NCBI RefSeq assembly: GCF_024763615.1
Contig: NC_077224.1
Location: 71,062,712 to 71,126,711, forward strand
Source: Phlebotomus papatasi
Lineage: Eukaryota; Arthropoda; Insecta; Diptera; Psychodidae
DNA: 64,000 nt
Direction of reading: 5' to 3'
The position numbers were made by a program, and so were the translations under genes. Below the pieces are notes generated by a model. That model was not told the origin of the DNA. It saw nothing but the letters and a program-made list of their open reading frames with translations, and searched no databases. Positions 14,801 through 26,173 of this stretch are shown one piece after another. Numbering within the stretch: the first letter of the stretch is position 1; every line of letters begins with the position of its first letter.

Positions 14801-17800
14801 GGGAAGCAAGCCTTGTTGAACAGGTAGCTCTGTAAGCAATTTCGTTTATTGCTCCGATCCAGAAATTGAGTAGATCACTCAATCGGATAATCTGAAAATC
14901 CTTGAAGTCTATGGTGTTTTGTCCAAAAATTACGCGTCTAAGTGAAGATAGCGTTGGACAATTTCCTAGAAAGGGCTCCACTGTTTCATGCGCAGCTTTG
15001 TACCATCTGCATATCGGGCTGACGACCAGGTTCATCTTAAATAGACAGGCATTCAGCCAGTGTCCTGTAAGTAATCCAAAGATAGTTCTTGTTGATTTCC
15101 TATGGGGAAGTCCAATAATTGGGCAAAAATGTCCATTGAATTTTCTAGCAGAGCCTTAGTGGATCTGCAGACATTTATGTTTTCCCAATATTTTTTGTGT
15201 TCCTTGAGAACAATGTTCTTTAATTGATCATTTTTTGTTTCCTTGCGTACTCCTATCACAGGCTCAGATCCTATGAAAGTACTTTCCCTACCGAGTTTCG
15301 ATAGCCTGTCCGCAATCTCATTTCCTAGGATATCTGCGTGTCCTGAGACCCAGAATACAATAATTCTATTTTGTGCTGACAGCTCCTTAAGGTAATTTCT
15401 TTCTTCTTTTATCAGTAATGAATCAGTAGATTCCTCTGCAATTGCTCTTAAAGCTCTCTTGCTGTCCGATGCAATACAGATGTCCATATTTTCCAATCCG
15501 TGATTCAGAAGGCAAAATAATGCTGACACTATAGCAAAGATCTCCGCAGTGAAAGCTGTTGTAAATTGCCCCAGACTAGTATAATCCTCTATATTTCGGT
15601 TGATCCATACAAAACCCGCACCAGACTCCTATCTTTCTCTGAGCCGTCCGTGAAAACTTTGACGTTACACTTAGCGACCAGATCAAGATTATGTTGGTAG
15701 TCTGTATTGATCTCACAACTCAGAACAATGTTGGGGTTGTTGCTCCATTCTGCTGGACATCTCGTTAACTTCTGACTTCGTTCTCCGCCGTTAGTACTGA
15801 ACAGAGGTACTATTCTAAACCTCAGAAATGTAACAGTATGGATCTCTTAGATCTTGATTTTTGTTAACCGTAAGATCTTCCTTGACCGAAATATCGATAA
15901 CAGCGCAATCCTGCTACAAGTGTGTCGTTAACTTCTTTTCCAACTTTATTTCCCGTCGGTAGCATTGAAATGAGGTACTACTTCAGTAATGCGACTGACT
16001 TCAATATGCATCTTTACTTTTTGATCTTTGTTAATCGTGAGCCATTTTTTGATCAAAATATCGACGAAAGTTCAAAGAAGTATCTATACCATCTATATTA
16101 TACCTTCTACTGCAAGTCTTTCGTTAACCTCTGATTTCGTTTTCCGTCGTTAGAGCTGAACTGATATACTTTTCCAAGTATCTCAGAAATATGACTGTCT
16201 TTAATATGAATTTGTAGATCCTCATCTTTGTTAACCGTTAGATCTTTCTTGATCGAAATATCGACGAGAGCGCAATCCCCTTACAAATTTCTCGTTAACC
16301 TCAATTTCAACTTCATTTCCCGTCGTTAGCACTGAACTGTGGTAGTTTTTCAAGGATACTCCAATAATGTGACTGGCTTAAGTATGGGTCTCTTTTAGAC
16401 CTTGATCTCTGTTAGCCGTGAGGCATTTTTGGTCGAAATACCGACGGAGGTGTAAAGTGGTATATAACTTCTTGCAGCAAGTCTTTCGTTAACCTCTGAC
16501 TTCGTTTTCCGTCGTTTGTACTGAACTGAGGTACTTTTTCAAGTACCTCAGTTATGGGCTTGACTTCGGTATGCATCTGTAGATCTTAATCTTTGGTAAC
16601 CGTGAGATCTTCCTTAATAGAATTATCGAAGATAGTGTAATTCCGTTAGAAGTCTTTCGTTCATCTCTATTCCAACTTCGTTATCCGTTGTTAGAACTGA
16701 ACTAATGTACTTTTCATTTTTACTTTTTTATCTCGATCTTTGTTAACCGTTTGACTTGGGTCAAGAAATATAGACGAGCACGTAGCGTTTTACCGTTAAT
16801 CCTGTTCGCGAAAAGGCCAATATTTATGAGGACTTATAGTAGATGTATAACCTCTTATTACATCCACTTACTGAAGTCGTAAAATTTTAGTTACTGTAAT
16901 TATTAGCTTTCCTCTTCCTTAGGCCCGAGCTCAGCCTGTCAGCTCTAGTCTAATTTTACTGTTCTTCCCTACCGAATTTTACTTCGCGTTTTGAGTTAGA
17001 GATGGTCATCCTTACTAAACTTATCAGTTTTGGGCGAAAGTCTAACTTCCGCATGGTCTCAAAAAGTTCCTCTGTTGGTCGTGTCATAGGCCTGTTGGAA
17101 GGTGACCGTTTATAAAATCCAAAGTAAATAAATCGAGCCAATAATCTTTCCATCAAATGGTAATTGAGTCTTGCTTTCATGAACAAGGTTCAATTTTCTC
17201 TAAACCTTTTCATTAACATTGATTGTTGTTCCTGCACCAAAAAGAAAAATTATTGATAGTTCGAATCATAGATGTATCATAATAAAAGAAAAGCATTTGT
17301 ATTTGACTAAAAATAGCTAATTTTCCTCTGTGAATGAGTGAGTCAGTGAGCTCGAATCGATTTTAATTCCCATCCACCAGAAGAGTTTTTTCAATTATGT
17401 CTCTCTGGCATGACTCCCAATCACATTTATGCATTAATTTGATTTTTCATGCTCCTTTTATTTAATGTAAATATCCAGCAATCTGCAGTATTTTCTGAAT
17501 GTTGTTCACTTAATCTAAAATAGAATATTATTTTATTTTGCATGACAATGCAATTCACATAGTTATCAATAGAGATTTCAGAGTTAAAATTTAATAAAAT
17601 GACTTAATGGATTTTTTGTATCGTTGGGTAAACAAGATATTGCAATTCTGTGAATGTTCAAACTTCACAAAAAATGAAAATACTTATAATCCAGATTAAT
17701 GGTGCAGGATTGATCAAATTTTCAATTAATTTAAATAAAATAGAGTGCAAAAATATTCAAAGGAGCAAATCCTTTGAAACTTTCTCAGTCTTTCTCTCGC

Positions 17801-20800
17801 TCTGTTCTACACATACACTTTTTTAATCAGTTTGTTTATTGAGAAATTAAGATTATGAATGACTTAACCTCAAAAATTAGTACTACATCTCTTACCAGGA
17901 AATTTTAAAATACAAATTTCCCCAATTATTCAAAATTCTACAATTTTTTTAAGGATTTAGAGAAAATCAAGATTAGTGTGTTAAGTTGTTGAGGTTAGAA
18001 TTTGATGTATTTAGAATTCAAAGAAACATTACGGCGTTATCACACTTGCACATTAAAATTTTAATGTGATTCACATTAATTGTCGCTTGTGAGCGTCCAA
18101 ATATGTTATTTGTATCTTTGAGTCACTTAAGATTTGGGGTTTTTCTATTTATTGATAAGGAAGTGGACTTGGCCTGCAAAAATTAGTTTAAATTTACCTA
18201 AAGCATAAATATTTTTCACATTAAAAAATTAAAGAGAAATTCGCATTAATTTTTCGCATTAATGCTATAAATCAATTTATATGAAATTTTGCGGGCCAAG
18301 TCTACCTTTTTATCAACAAATAGATCAAATTTTGAATATAAAATGATTCAAACACACAAATTACACATTTGGACTCTCACCAGCGACAATTAATGTGAAT
18401 CATATTAAAATTTTAATGTGCAAGTGTGATAACACAGTTAAACTTTTTGTTTTTCTATCATGGTGAATGATCAAACATTTCAGCCTAACAAACTATGCTC
18501 TGATTTCTTGAGGTAAATCTTAGCATAATCTAAAAGTTTTCAAATTAATCTAATTACCAAATCTCATCTAATTACTTAAAGCCTATCTGATTAACCCTCA
18601 ATTGTCATTTCATGATTATTTTTAAACCATGCCTGGTTTTAATTTTTTTTAATACCAAATAATAACTGTCATCATCGCACCACTAGTGGTGATCATTCTC
18701 TAAAAAATATTCCCTTATTAGATTAATTAATTCGCATTTTTGTATCAATTCGAAATTTTAACCCGAGTTAGACTTTACGAACATTCGAAGCAAATGGAAG
18801 TTCGCACATTCGCCGCTTGAGCTTTGTTTCGACTTTTTCGAATATACACTTGACAGTTAGGAATTCCGAAATTTGACAGTTCTGCAAGTCTGGCTATTCC
18901 CTAGATACACTTACGACTTAAGCCGAGAGACGACTTAGTGGAAAATTATGGAAATGTAGTTTAACCACTATATAGAATATAAATACTCTAAGGACCTTGA
19001 CAGACATGAGGATTAGCCGAGAGACGGCTTAGCGTAATTATATTAGAAATAATGGTTAAAGTGCATTTCCATCATTTTCCACTAAGTCGCCTCTCGACTT
19101 AAGTCGTAAGTGTGTCTAGGGCATAAGCCGTCACTCGGCTAAGCTTCAGGTCTGTCAAGGCCTTTAGATAAAGATTCATCACATAATGTTTGATCCTAAA
19201 TTTTCTTTAGGAAAGCAATTGAGGGTTGAAGACTTTTGTTTTTTTTTTTTTTTGTAATTTCGTGAAACATTTTAGAAAAGTTAAATTAGTATTTGTTAAA
19301 CTGTTTAAAGCAATACTAAAAAGAAAAATATTTTGTCATAAAAGACCACCTTTTGTCTCTGAATAGATATAAAATATATCACAAAAAAATTGTATGATAA
19401 ATATAATATTTTTAAAAATGTCCATATACTGCCAATTGTATTATATTACATTTTTTTCTTCATCTTTCAAAATGAGTAGATACCTCCTACCACAAAATCC
19501 TATGAAAATTAGTATTGACAGAATTTTATGAGAGAGAAGAAAATGAATGAAAAATGGGTGAGTTTATACAAAATGTATAAAAGAAGACTTATTTATATTT
19601 TTTTTTAAATTTCTTTTTTTCCACTATTATTTTTCTCTATAACAAACTTTTCTAAATATAATCAGAATTTTCAATACTGCACATGAAATTCTGTCACGAA
19701 AACAACTTCTCGCTTCTTTGGTTTTTTTTTTGTATTCATCATCAACTTTAAACATTGTGTAACAATCTTTTTTTTGTAATTTTTATCACTCTGGCGATGC
19801 ACAGTACACACGAATTCACTGAACTTGATGACTAATGGGGATGAGTAATTTATTGAGGGATTGAGATAAATGCATATGTTGTGTCGTTAGAAAGAATTCT
19901 AGTTTAAGGTGGTATCCCAGCTTCTGTTGAAGTTATTTGGCAGCTGACATAATTGATAAAGACTGACATAGTTATCAAATTAGTCAAACGATTTACGAAA
20001 ATACTAATCATTTTGATTTCATTATGTTTTTGCGCCTGGAATCTAGGCAAAACCGTTTTTGTCATTTATTGATACTTAGGTTGGGTGCCTATATCTCCGA
20101 TTCTGCTGAACAGATTTATTTCTTAATATGGGAAAGTTTGTTCTCCTTTACATGCCCAATAATGCTTTTGACAGATTAAGTTCGTACAACTGACACCAGG
20201 GGCGCTGTAGTCTCATATATGTCAGAAAACATGGAAAATCGAACTTTTTAGCAACTTTGATCAAAAATATCTCGAAAACTAGGATTGTCCCTAATAATCT
20301 GTTTTGTGGGTTTGATAGAGAATTTTATTAGCTACATTCTCATCCATGTACAACTTTTCGCTGAGATTGTTTTTTAACCTCGAAATTGACGTTCAAACGA
20401 AAATCGGAAACTTATGTTGTACAGTTTTTTTTATAGTTTATATATAGAAAAAAAAGTTTTTATTTGCTACAAAAAACATAAAGGTTACACAGATGCACAT
20501 GAGAACAGCCATGTACTAAAATCCATGTTAAGGAGAAAGATTTTCACTTTTTATTTTTCATTGGAATAGCATCATAATTGTGCTATTTTTATGAAAAATA
20601 AACATATTTTTTAGCACTTTACTGTTCTTAAGTGCTCCTGCCTTATCGACTTTTTTTTGTATTGGTCACTCGTCAGTACTGACACAGTAACCAACAAGAA
20701 GAAAGTCGATAATGCAGAAGCACCTGAGAATAGTAAAGTATTTAAAGAAATATGTTCTTGTTCATTGGAAGGGTAAATCATCCAGACCATCCAGACCATC

Positions 20801-22167
20801 TTTGATACATATATGGTTTTGCATGACTATGATTTAACCTGAGACGATCAAGTGTTTCATATTTATTTAGAAGCAAATGAGATAAACTTTCTATTCATTG
20901 TTAAACAAAATATATTTGACAGAACATTAGATAGACAATTCCATTCTGAGGACACAATATATGCATTTATTAAGCAAATATATTCAATTTTAAATCGTTT
21001 TATTAAAGGGGAATTTTTTGGTATTTTGGGGTGTCATAGATATTATTTAGGAAATGGGTGAAATTTTTTTTATGGAACAATTGTTTTGGGTAGTTTTTGA
21101 GTTATTACATTTTTTGAGAACAGTTTTTTCCATGCATAGCTTATTTTCCTCGTACGACTTATGCGGAAGGATATCGAGATAAAAAGTTCTTGGCATCAAT
21201 TCAAATTTTTATCGAGTAAGACTCAGTTTGTCGTTGATTCATGAGCATGAAAATGAGAAAATTCATCAATATAAACTTGAGAAATATAGTAGAAAAAAAA
21301 AGTCCACATGATGTTCAACATAAATTGAAGCTGTATGATGTTTTGATGATGAGATTAAAGGTCAATTGTGCGATGGTTAATTGAGAACATGAGAAAAAGA
21401 GATGAGAAGGAGGACACATGACCAAAAATAAAAGCGTGCAATACTAATTATAATGCATCCACAATATATATTTATATATTTTGGCTCTGCAATAGCCAGC
21501 GAAAATTCACTTGTAAGTGTGAATGGCGTTTGCTTAATGTTAAAATGTTCCGAGAATGTTTTAACCACGATCGTAAAATAGAATGACAAAGTTAACAATT
21601 GATTTTCTCCTTCGATCACTTCAGGGCAGTTTGAAGAAGATCATCAGGAGATCATCAGGTGATAGACCTGAAGTTTGTAAAAAAAAAGATTTCGCGATGA
21701 TGACTTTTCCGCAAATAATTCTGTCTTTTTATCAATTTGTTGAAATTCTCAGGGATTTCTGGGATACAAATAATACCGCACGAAGATCATCAGAAGGGAG
21801 TTTGATGAATTCAGACATCACCGCTAATTTCTGTGATGAATTTAATCGTAATAATTTCCTTCTTCAGAATGAGTAGAATCATTGCACAGCTTCGTTATAA
21901 TGTATCTTCCTCTTTTTCGAGAGAGGCTTTTCAAGTGATATTTTGCTTAACTTTAAGTGCTATAAATTATTTTTCATTTTGTGAATTTTAAAAATTAATA
22001 CGTTTTCTTTTCTGTGTCGTGTCTCTTGCAATCAGAGGCTCATCGGGCTTTGGAACTACTCGAGGATTATCATTCAAGATTATTAGGACCGCAGGATCGT
22101 GCTTTAAGGATTGCCATTGAGAGAGTTATTCGAATCTTCAAGTCTCGTCTTTTCCAAGCACTTCTCG
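8841..22167 (+). CDS. dlg1: Discs large MAGUK scaffold, first two coding exons with L27 domain (partial)
   Basis: Exon 1 (8841-8859) encodes MPVKKQ and splits the next codon (CAA G|GTAATA). Exon 2 (22036-22167) follows an ATCAG acceptor and completes it as Glu, reading EAHRALELLEDYHSRL, then GPQDRALRIAIERVIRIFKS and RLFQALL, ending G|GTAAGT. This is the N-terminal L27 domain of Dlg/SAP97-type proteins, which mediates assembly with other L27 scaffolds at cell junctions and synapses. Known Dlg continues DIQEFYE, and the split G at the end of exon 2 fits an Asp codon. Intron 1 is 13.2 kb and contains many mobile elements. The PDZ, SH3 and GK exons were not found downstream in this window, so the next intron must exceed 41 kb, or this is a short L27-only promoter variant, or the assembly is broken. 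The 5' leader covers about 8080-8840. Confidence 0.9.
9459..10917. mobile_element. Foldback element with about 110-bp inverted ends
   Basis: The left end (about 9459-9567, containing GAACAGACTGGGCTTTTCTA) is the complement of the right end (about 10805-10917). Both contain an ACACGTGGAAAAAAT-type motif and CTTCATTGC spacers. The 1.2 kb interior has no recognisable protein. Repeated TTGTCCAAAATAAG-like motifs lie inside both arms. It sits in dlg intron 1. Confidence 0.8.
11091..11223. mobile_element. Small hAT-like MITE (132 bp)
   Basis: Perfectly ended inverted repeats start CAGAGGTGTGCAAGAACC and extend about 40 bp. Flanks read CAGTAAAG on the left and AAGTAAAG on the right, a 7-of-8 match, as expected for an 8-bp hAT target duplication. 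CAGRGGTG-type termini are typical of hAT elements. It lies within the terminal repeat of a family P element (outer copy P0). Confidence 0.8.
11310..12049. mobile_element. MITE family P, copy P1 (interrupted by family A)
   Basis: Ends are TACAGTCGAGTTCCTCAAAT and ATTTGAGGAACTCTACTGTA, inverted and flanked by TA. Family A copy 2 (11481-11893) sits inside at AACAATAAAT|TA. The uninterrupted copy at 13595 reads CACAATAAATTACATTG there. No transposase is present. Confidence 0.85.
11481..11893. mobile_element. MITE family A, copy 2, nested in P1
   Basis: The same ends as family A copy 1 (GGTAAGTGTGCCAAATTTCG / GGTACACTCACCC), bounded by TA on each side. It is the youngest layer of the nested stack. 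Confidence 0.87.
12245..12340 (+). repeat. One-ended MITE remnant
   Basis: Starts TACAGTAGACTCTCTCTAAT, a terminal-repeat-like sequence preceded by TA, followed by CTTTTAAGATCGGGCTACT. No matching opposite end was found nearby, so it is probably a truncated copy. Confidence 0.4.
13595..13882. mobile_element. MITE family P, intact reference copy
   Basis: 288 bp from TACAGTAGAGTTCATCAAAT to CAAATTTGAGGAACTCTACT followed by GTA; inverted ends and TA on both flanks. This copy lacks insertions and serves as the empty-site control for the nested stack at 11076-12100. Confidence 0.88.
14304..14549. mobile_element. MITE family B, copy 1
   Basis: About 246 bp, from CACTGAAAAAAAGAGGGTGC to GGATTTCTCTCACTTAGTG. 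The body has several GGTGTAAAAATATATCAAC and GGGTAATATT-like blocks shared with copies at 36061-36578 (inverted, interrupted) and 44976-45246. Non-coding. Confidence 0.85.
14580..16800. repeat. Satellite-like array, about 168-191 bp unit, with an internal hairpin
   Basis: Monomer landmarks (GTTAGCACTGAACTG-like) fall at about 14614, 15789, 15958, 16149, 16324, 16513 and 16689, so intervals in the continuous part are 168-191 bp. Monomers also share TCGTTAACCTCTGACTTCG, TTTGTTAACCGTGAGATCTT and AAATATCGACGAGAG. Several carry a palindrome after CTGAACTGA (14627-14652, 16161-16186, 16526-16551). Non-LTR retrotransposon debris (14775-15770) interrupts the array between the first and second landmarks, and MITE B lies just to its left. 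Confidence 0.85.
14775..15770 (-). pseudogene. Non-LTR retrotransposon 3' fragment: RNase H domain and C-terminal zinc-knuckle-like tail, frameshifted
   Basis: On the minus strand the reading begins near 15770 (NIVLSCEINTDYQHNLDL), reaches KVFTDGSEKDRS (first catalytic Asp), changes frame, gives FTTAFTAEIFAIVSAL (catalytic Glu), CIASDSKRALRAI (Asp) and VFWVSGHADILGNEIADRL (His/Asp). This is the order of RNase H catalytic motifs in ORF2 of I/R1/Loa-type non-LTR elements. A second shift is followed by HETVEPFLGNCPTL, a decayed version of the C-x-EET-x-HL-x-C tail typical of these proteins. The fragment is non-functional and is embedded in the satellite array. Confidence 0.85.
16956..17186 (-). 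pseudogene. Reverse-transcriptase fragment of a non-LTR element
   Basis: The minus-strand frame contains RPTEELFETMRKLDF followed by PKLISLVRMTISNSKREV, which matches the region after the first catalytic block of non-LTR reverse transcriptases (D-x-L...L-x-G-P-K-L-I-x-L). Only about 60 residues are recognisable. Whether it belonged to the same element as the RNase H fragment at 14775-15770 cannot be decided. Confidence 0.65.
17187..18035. other. dlg intron 1, no feature recognised
   Basis: AT-rich non-coding sequence; I see no gene, terminal repeats or tandem array that can be supported. Confidence 0.4.
18036..18433. mobile_element. Foldback MITE with about 75-bp inverted ends
   Basis: The left end starts GTTATCACACTTGCACATTA and includes TTCACATTAATTGTCGCT; the right end (about 18360-18433) is its complement. 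The AATTTT core palindrome AAAATTTTAATGTG lies within each arm. Interior about 250 bp, non-coding. Confidence 0.88.
18895..19165. mobile_element. Composite foldback of family F
   Basis: An arm starting CCCTAGATACACTTACGACT at about 18899-18962 is the complement of about 19050-19118. Overlapping it, ends CCTTGACAGACATGAGGATT and AGGTCTGTCAAGGCC at about 18985 and 19150 form a second inverted pair. The motif AAGCCGAGAGACGACTTAG recurs throughout. Related copies occur at 27875-28030 and 28237-28373. Confidence 0.75.
19166..22035. other. dlg intron 1, mostly unannotated
   Basis: No coding sequence supported. Around 20190-20400 the text CAGGGGCGCTGTAGTC, then ATATCTCGAAAACT, resembles one repeat unit of the long family C elements at 42892-44676, so a diverged relative may lie here. 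The stretch ends at the dlg exon 2 acceptor (CTCTTGCAATCAG). Confidence 0.4.
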
Positions 22168-22659
22168 GTAAGTTTAAATTTAAATGATTTTTCTTTTATC
22201 TTTTTCAATGTTTATTTCATGTACGGAATAAAAATTATAAAATTTAACATTATTTCGTCATCGGGAATACCGTTTTTGTCAAATTTGTTGTTAAAAAATC
22301 GTGAAATGTGTTTGAAGAGCGTAAGGCAGAACGGGAATAATCGTGTTGTTAAGTCTTTGATACCTAAGAAGAGACATCTTAGGAAGAGTCAAGTGTTTAT
22401 TTTTCAGTGATAACTCGCGAATAGATCAATTTTTTTGTTTGTTATGCAAGTGTCATGGAATTATCGGTAATATTCTTGTAGATTTTAACTTGACCTTTTT
22501 CTACAAAGTTGGACACTTAACGTAAGGAAAAGGTAATTTTCACATTAATAAAATTACTGCCACCGCAGATAATTTTACCAAAAAGATTTTAATTAACTCG
22601 AAAATGTAAGTTCTTCTAAATTCTTCTGAACTTTTAAGTTTTCTGTATTAGTCACCAGG

Positions 22660-23280
22660 CAGAAAAGTTCCGAAAAGTCAAAATCTCGAATAGTTAAAAT
22701 CATGATAGGTCTGAATCCTGAAACAGGATCAAAATCCTGTGTCAGGACTTAATCTTAAATATTTCAAAATCCCAAATAGATCAAGATTTTAATGGATCAA
22801 TATCCGTAGTGGATTAAAATCACTAATGGATCAAATTCCTGACAGGTCTATGTCCCGAAAGAATCAAAATTTCGTACTCAAAATCCCGAACGGATCAAAT
22901 TCTGACAGGTCAAAATCCTGAATATGTCAAAATTCCGAGTGCATCCTTGATTAAATGGTTAGTCAATTTTTTAAATCCCTGATAAAATCGGGGACTTAAA
23001 AATCCCTAATAGATGACAATTCTGAAGTCAAAATCCCGAATGGATCAAAATTCTGACAGATCAAAATCCCGAAAAAAATGAAAATTTCGCAATGAAAATT
23101 CTGAATACGTCAAAATCCCAATTGGATCAAATTCCTGAAGCCAAAATTCCGAATTGGGCAAAATTCAAAATGGATCAATATCCCGAATGGTACAAGGTTT
23201 CTAAGGGTCAAAATCCCCGAATGCTTCAAAGTTCAAAGTTGCGAAAGGTCAAAAACCTGATAAGTTAAAAAGTTAATTTT
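22660..23280. repeat. Degenerate short tandem array, GATCAAAATCCCGAAT-like unit
   Basis: Dozens of imperfect copies of a 15-18 base unit around TCAAAATCCCGAATGGA, with variants such as TTCTGACAGGTCAAAATCC, cover about 600 bp immediately after dlg exon 2. Divergence between copies is high. Non-coding on both strands. Confidence 0.8.
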
Positions 23281-23334
23281 TAAGTGTTTTGAAAAGGTTA
23301 TTTTGAAACCTCTTTCTCTCAAATGCCAAGTATA

Positions 23335-23590
23335 GCAGTCTTTAAGTCAGAGAGGTTTTAACCTAGTTCCCGAAAGTCTCAAATGGTCAATGGTCTTAAA
23401 ATCCTAAATAACAAGCAATTTTGTTGGATTTTTTTTAATTTAACGGCCCAGTTATCCTTAATATCCAATCCTAAACCAAGATTTTCGAATAAAAAACTTT
23501 AGTTGAAAAGAAATTAGGAAAGACAAGCCTTTAAACTCTTTTAGATTATGCTTTAGACCTGAAGCCAGATATGGCCAGCGCTAGTGGAGA
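23335..23590. mobile_element. MITE family G, copy 1
   Basis: The segment TTAACCTAGTTCCCGAAAG ... CTTTAGACCTGAAGCC is shared with 28036-28225, where the ends GGCTTCAAACTGGAGGCTTA and TAAGCCTTAGGTCTGAAGCC are inverted. Non-coding; the copy here is more decayed. Confidence 0.6.
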
Positions 23591-24261
23591 TCCGGTGAAG
23601 ATTTTTAAAACCCTCGATAAAATTTCACACTTTTTTTTTTCTTGAAGCTTTAAATTTCGATACTGTCTTAGTCTTCCCATATATTTTAGAAAGAGTTTTT
23701 TGAGTGAGAGCGTATTTCTCATCCGAATGGTAGGGTTGCAGCATTACTTATGGCTTGTCTTTATTTATAGCCTCGTCGCAAAATCTTCAATTTTTCTCAC
23801 AAAATGATTTCGAATAACCACATAATTAAGAATATTTAATTTGTTATGAGAGAACATTGCATTTTTGTGGTTTTCGGAATCATTTTCTGATAAAAATGAT
23901 GACGTAACCATAAGTAATATGTATATATTGTTGGGCTCGTCGGAAAGGTCTTGGAATTCCTGAAAAGTCTGAACTGAATTCGATTGATTACGAATCGGTA
24001 ATGAACCTTTAATAGACTGGTGCATAACTGATAACTTTTATCAGAAATTCAATAATATTATTTTTAAGGTGTATTTTGGACAATATTTTAAATGATTTAT
24101 AAAGCGGTTCAAATCGGTTGTGAATCGGTAATGAACCGTTAAGAAAGTTTTGTCGCAAAATTAATTGTATTACTCTTAAAACTATTTTAAGGAATCTTTT
24201 GAGAGATTTATGAATCGGTTTAAATCGGTTAAGAACCGATAAACGGTTATTGATTCGAAGG

Positions 24262-25173
24262 TAGGGTAGAGTCAGCACTTTTTCGCCACTAAGCACTTTT
24301 TCGCCACCTAAATTAAAATCACATTTTAAGAGAATTATGAGTTCGTGGAACTACGAAATGAGTGTTATTTCGTGACCTAAACCAAATGAATCAGAAAACC
24401 ATATCAGATGCTCCACCGACTAGATTATTTCCAAATTAATTAAAGAAATTGTCGACAAGGTAAACAGTCACCAAAAAAATATGGAGTTCTTAATAAACTT
24501 ATCAACGCTCAGAGAAATTGTCTTGCATTATTTTATATTTTTACAGTCAAGTATTTGATTTTTTTCACTGAAAGTCAATCTGTTTATTAACTAAGCTTTG
24601 TTCTAATATCATTTTTTTAATAAAGTTTTCCAAAAAACAAAGAAATACGGATGTGGCGAAATAGGGCTTACTTTTTTCAGTTGTGTAAGTACTTTTCGCC
24701 AATCATTTTTCCAAGCATTTTACAAGTGGCGCAACTCGCGGAATTTAGTTAAAACAGGCGTAATTTTCAATTGATTTTTGCCGCAAATAAAAAATGCGCA
24801 AAAAATCATTCGAAATACTCTAATAATTGTCATATATCGGTGTTAAATAAAAAAAAGTACTGTGCCGTGTAATTTTTGAGGTTTTCGAAAGCTGCTGTTT
24901 CTTAAAAATCAATTAAAAACAAGTGGCGAAAAAGTGCTTACACAGTGGCGGAAAAGTGTTTACAAGGTGGCGAAAAGTACTGAAACATGCATTGTTGCAG
25001 GAAATGTACTTTTTCAACTATATACTCAAAACTTTCTGGCAAGTCTCCTGGTTCAATAGATGGACAATGCTTCAAAGCACTTGTACACAAAATTTCATTT
25101 TATTTCGACAAAAAGTGTAAGAATTATAAGGGTGTCAAACCTTAAGGTGGCGAAAAGTACTTACTCTATCCTA
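24262..25173. mobile_element. TA-flanked MITE family H (912 bp)
   Basis: Ends are TAGGGTAGAGTCAGCACTTT and AAAGTACTTACTCTATCCTA-like, inverted over roughly 28 bp and flanked by TA. GTGGCGAAAAAGTGCTTAC-type motifs repeat several times just inside both ends (24270-24300 and 24924-25165), as subterminal transposase-binding repeats do. No transposase ORF. Confidence 0.85.
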
Positions 25174-25388
25174 CTTTGGAGGTATAGCATCTAAAAGTCA
25201 CGAATTCGAGCACTTCGTAAAGCCTGGGACGCTTTGTCACCCCTTGTTTTTCTATTAAATATTTTTTTTACCTTCCCGAAAAAAAGTTTACTCACCTGAA
25301 ATTGAATAACCTTGTCTGTCATCATAATTGAGACTTTTTCTTGGAGTTCTTCTAAAAAAAATCAATGTTCACCACACTTATTTGATTT

Positions 25389-25504
25389 TATGGCTTCTAC
25401 ACACTAGAGAAAATTATGTCCATATTGAAGAGTTTTTCCTACACAAGCGTAGGGAATTTGCTTCAATATGGACATAAATTTCTCTTGTGTGTAGAGACCA
25501 TTAT
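25389..25504. mobile_element. Short foldback MITE
   Basis: About 116 bp that folds on itself: CTACACACTAGAGAAAATTA then TGTCCATATTGAAG on the left, and CTTCAATATGGACATAAATT then CTCTTGTGTGTAG on the right, with a loop of about 30 bp. Confidence 0.8.
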
Positions 25505-25905
25505 ACCATTTGAATTATAATAACAGAGGTCAATGAATGAATTTCTTTATTCAACTGCAACTGATCAGTAAATGTTTATTTTCTTTCTAAAAATCTCGAT
25601 GATATCTAAGTGAGAATTGTTGATAAAACTTGTCGCACATTTCGTCTGTCGTTTCAGCTAAATATTGTTTATTTTCTTTTGCTGGATGATATTTTGCAAA
25701 CCTTGCAATTTATTTCTGTTGGATTCAATTACCACGCTCGCACAGACATTGTATACAATTCAATGTGAAGTAAAATGTGATGGTATGAATGACGTCATCA
25801 ATTGAAAAATTCTCCTTAAAATACGTCATCAGCTCATTCAGAGAAATGGAAAAGCTCTTTGGTATATCATTACGCACAAACATCACTACAATCAGCATTT
25901 TCCAT

Positions 25906-26173
25906 TCTCTCTCTCTCTCTCTTTAAATATATTTTTGCACATTTTATCCAAAAGCCATTCAGTTAGAGTTAGAGGGACTGCAGAGAAACTCTGAGAGATT
26001 GCAAATGAAAATTCAGGAGAGACCTGGATTAATAAGGGAGCAGGGTTAAAAGGATCCCAATGACGTCACGGTATAGAAATTCAATGTAATAGTGACGGGG
26101 AAAGAGCCATAGCAACACAAATATTGAGGTGAAATTGTGTTAAGTTAAAATATGTGTGAGAGAGAGAGAGAGA
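25906..26173. repeat. Microsatellites (CT)n and (GA)n
   Basis: A (CT)n run at 25906-25923 and a (GA)n run at about 26157-26173. The 135-residue open frame that starts beside the second run (26175-26582) has no recognisable motif and is not called. Confidence 0.8.
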
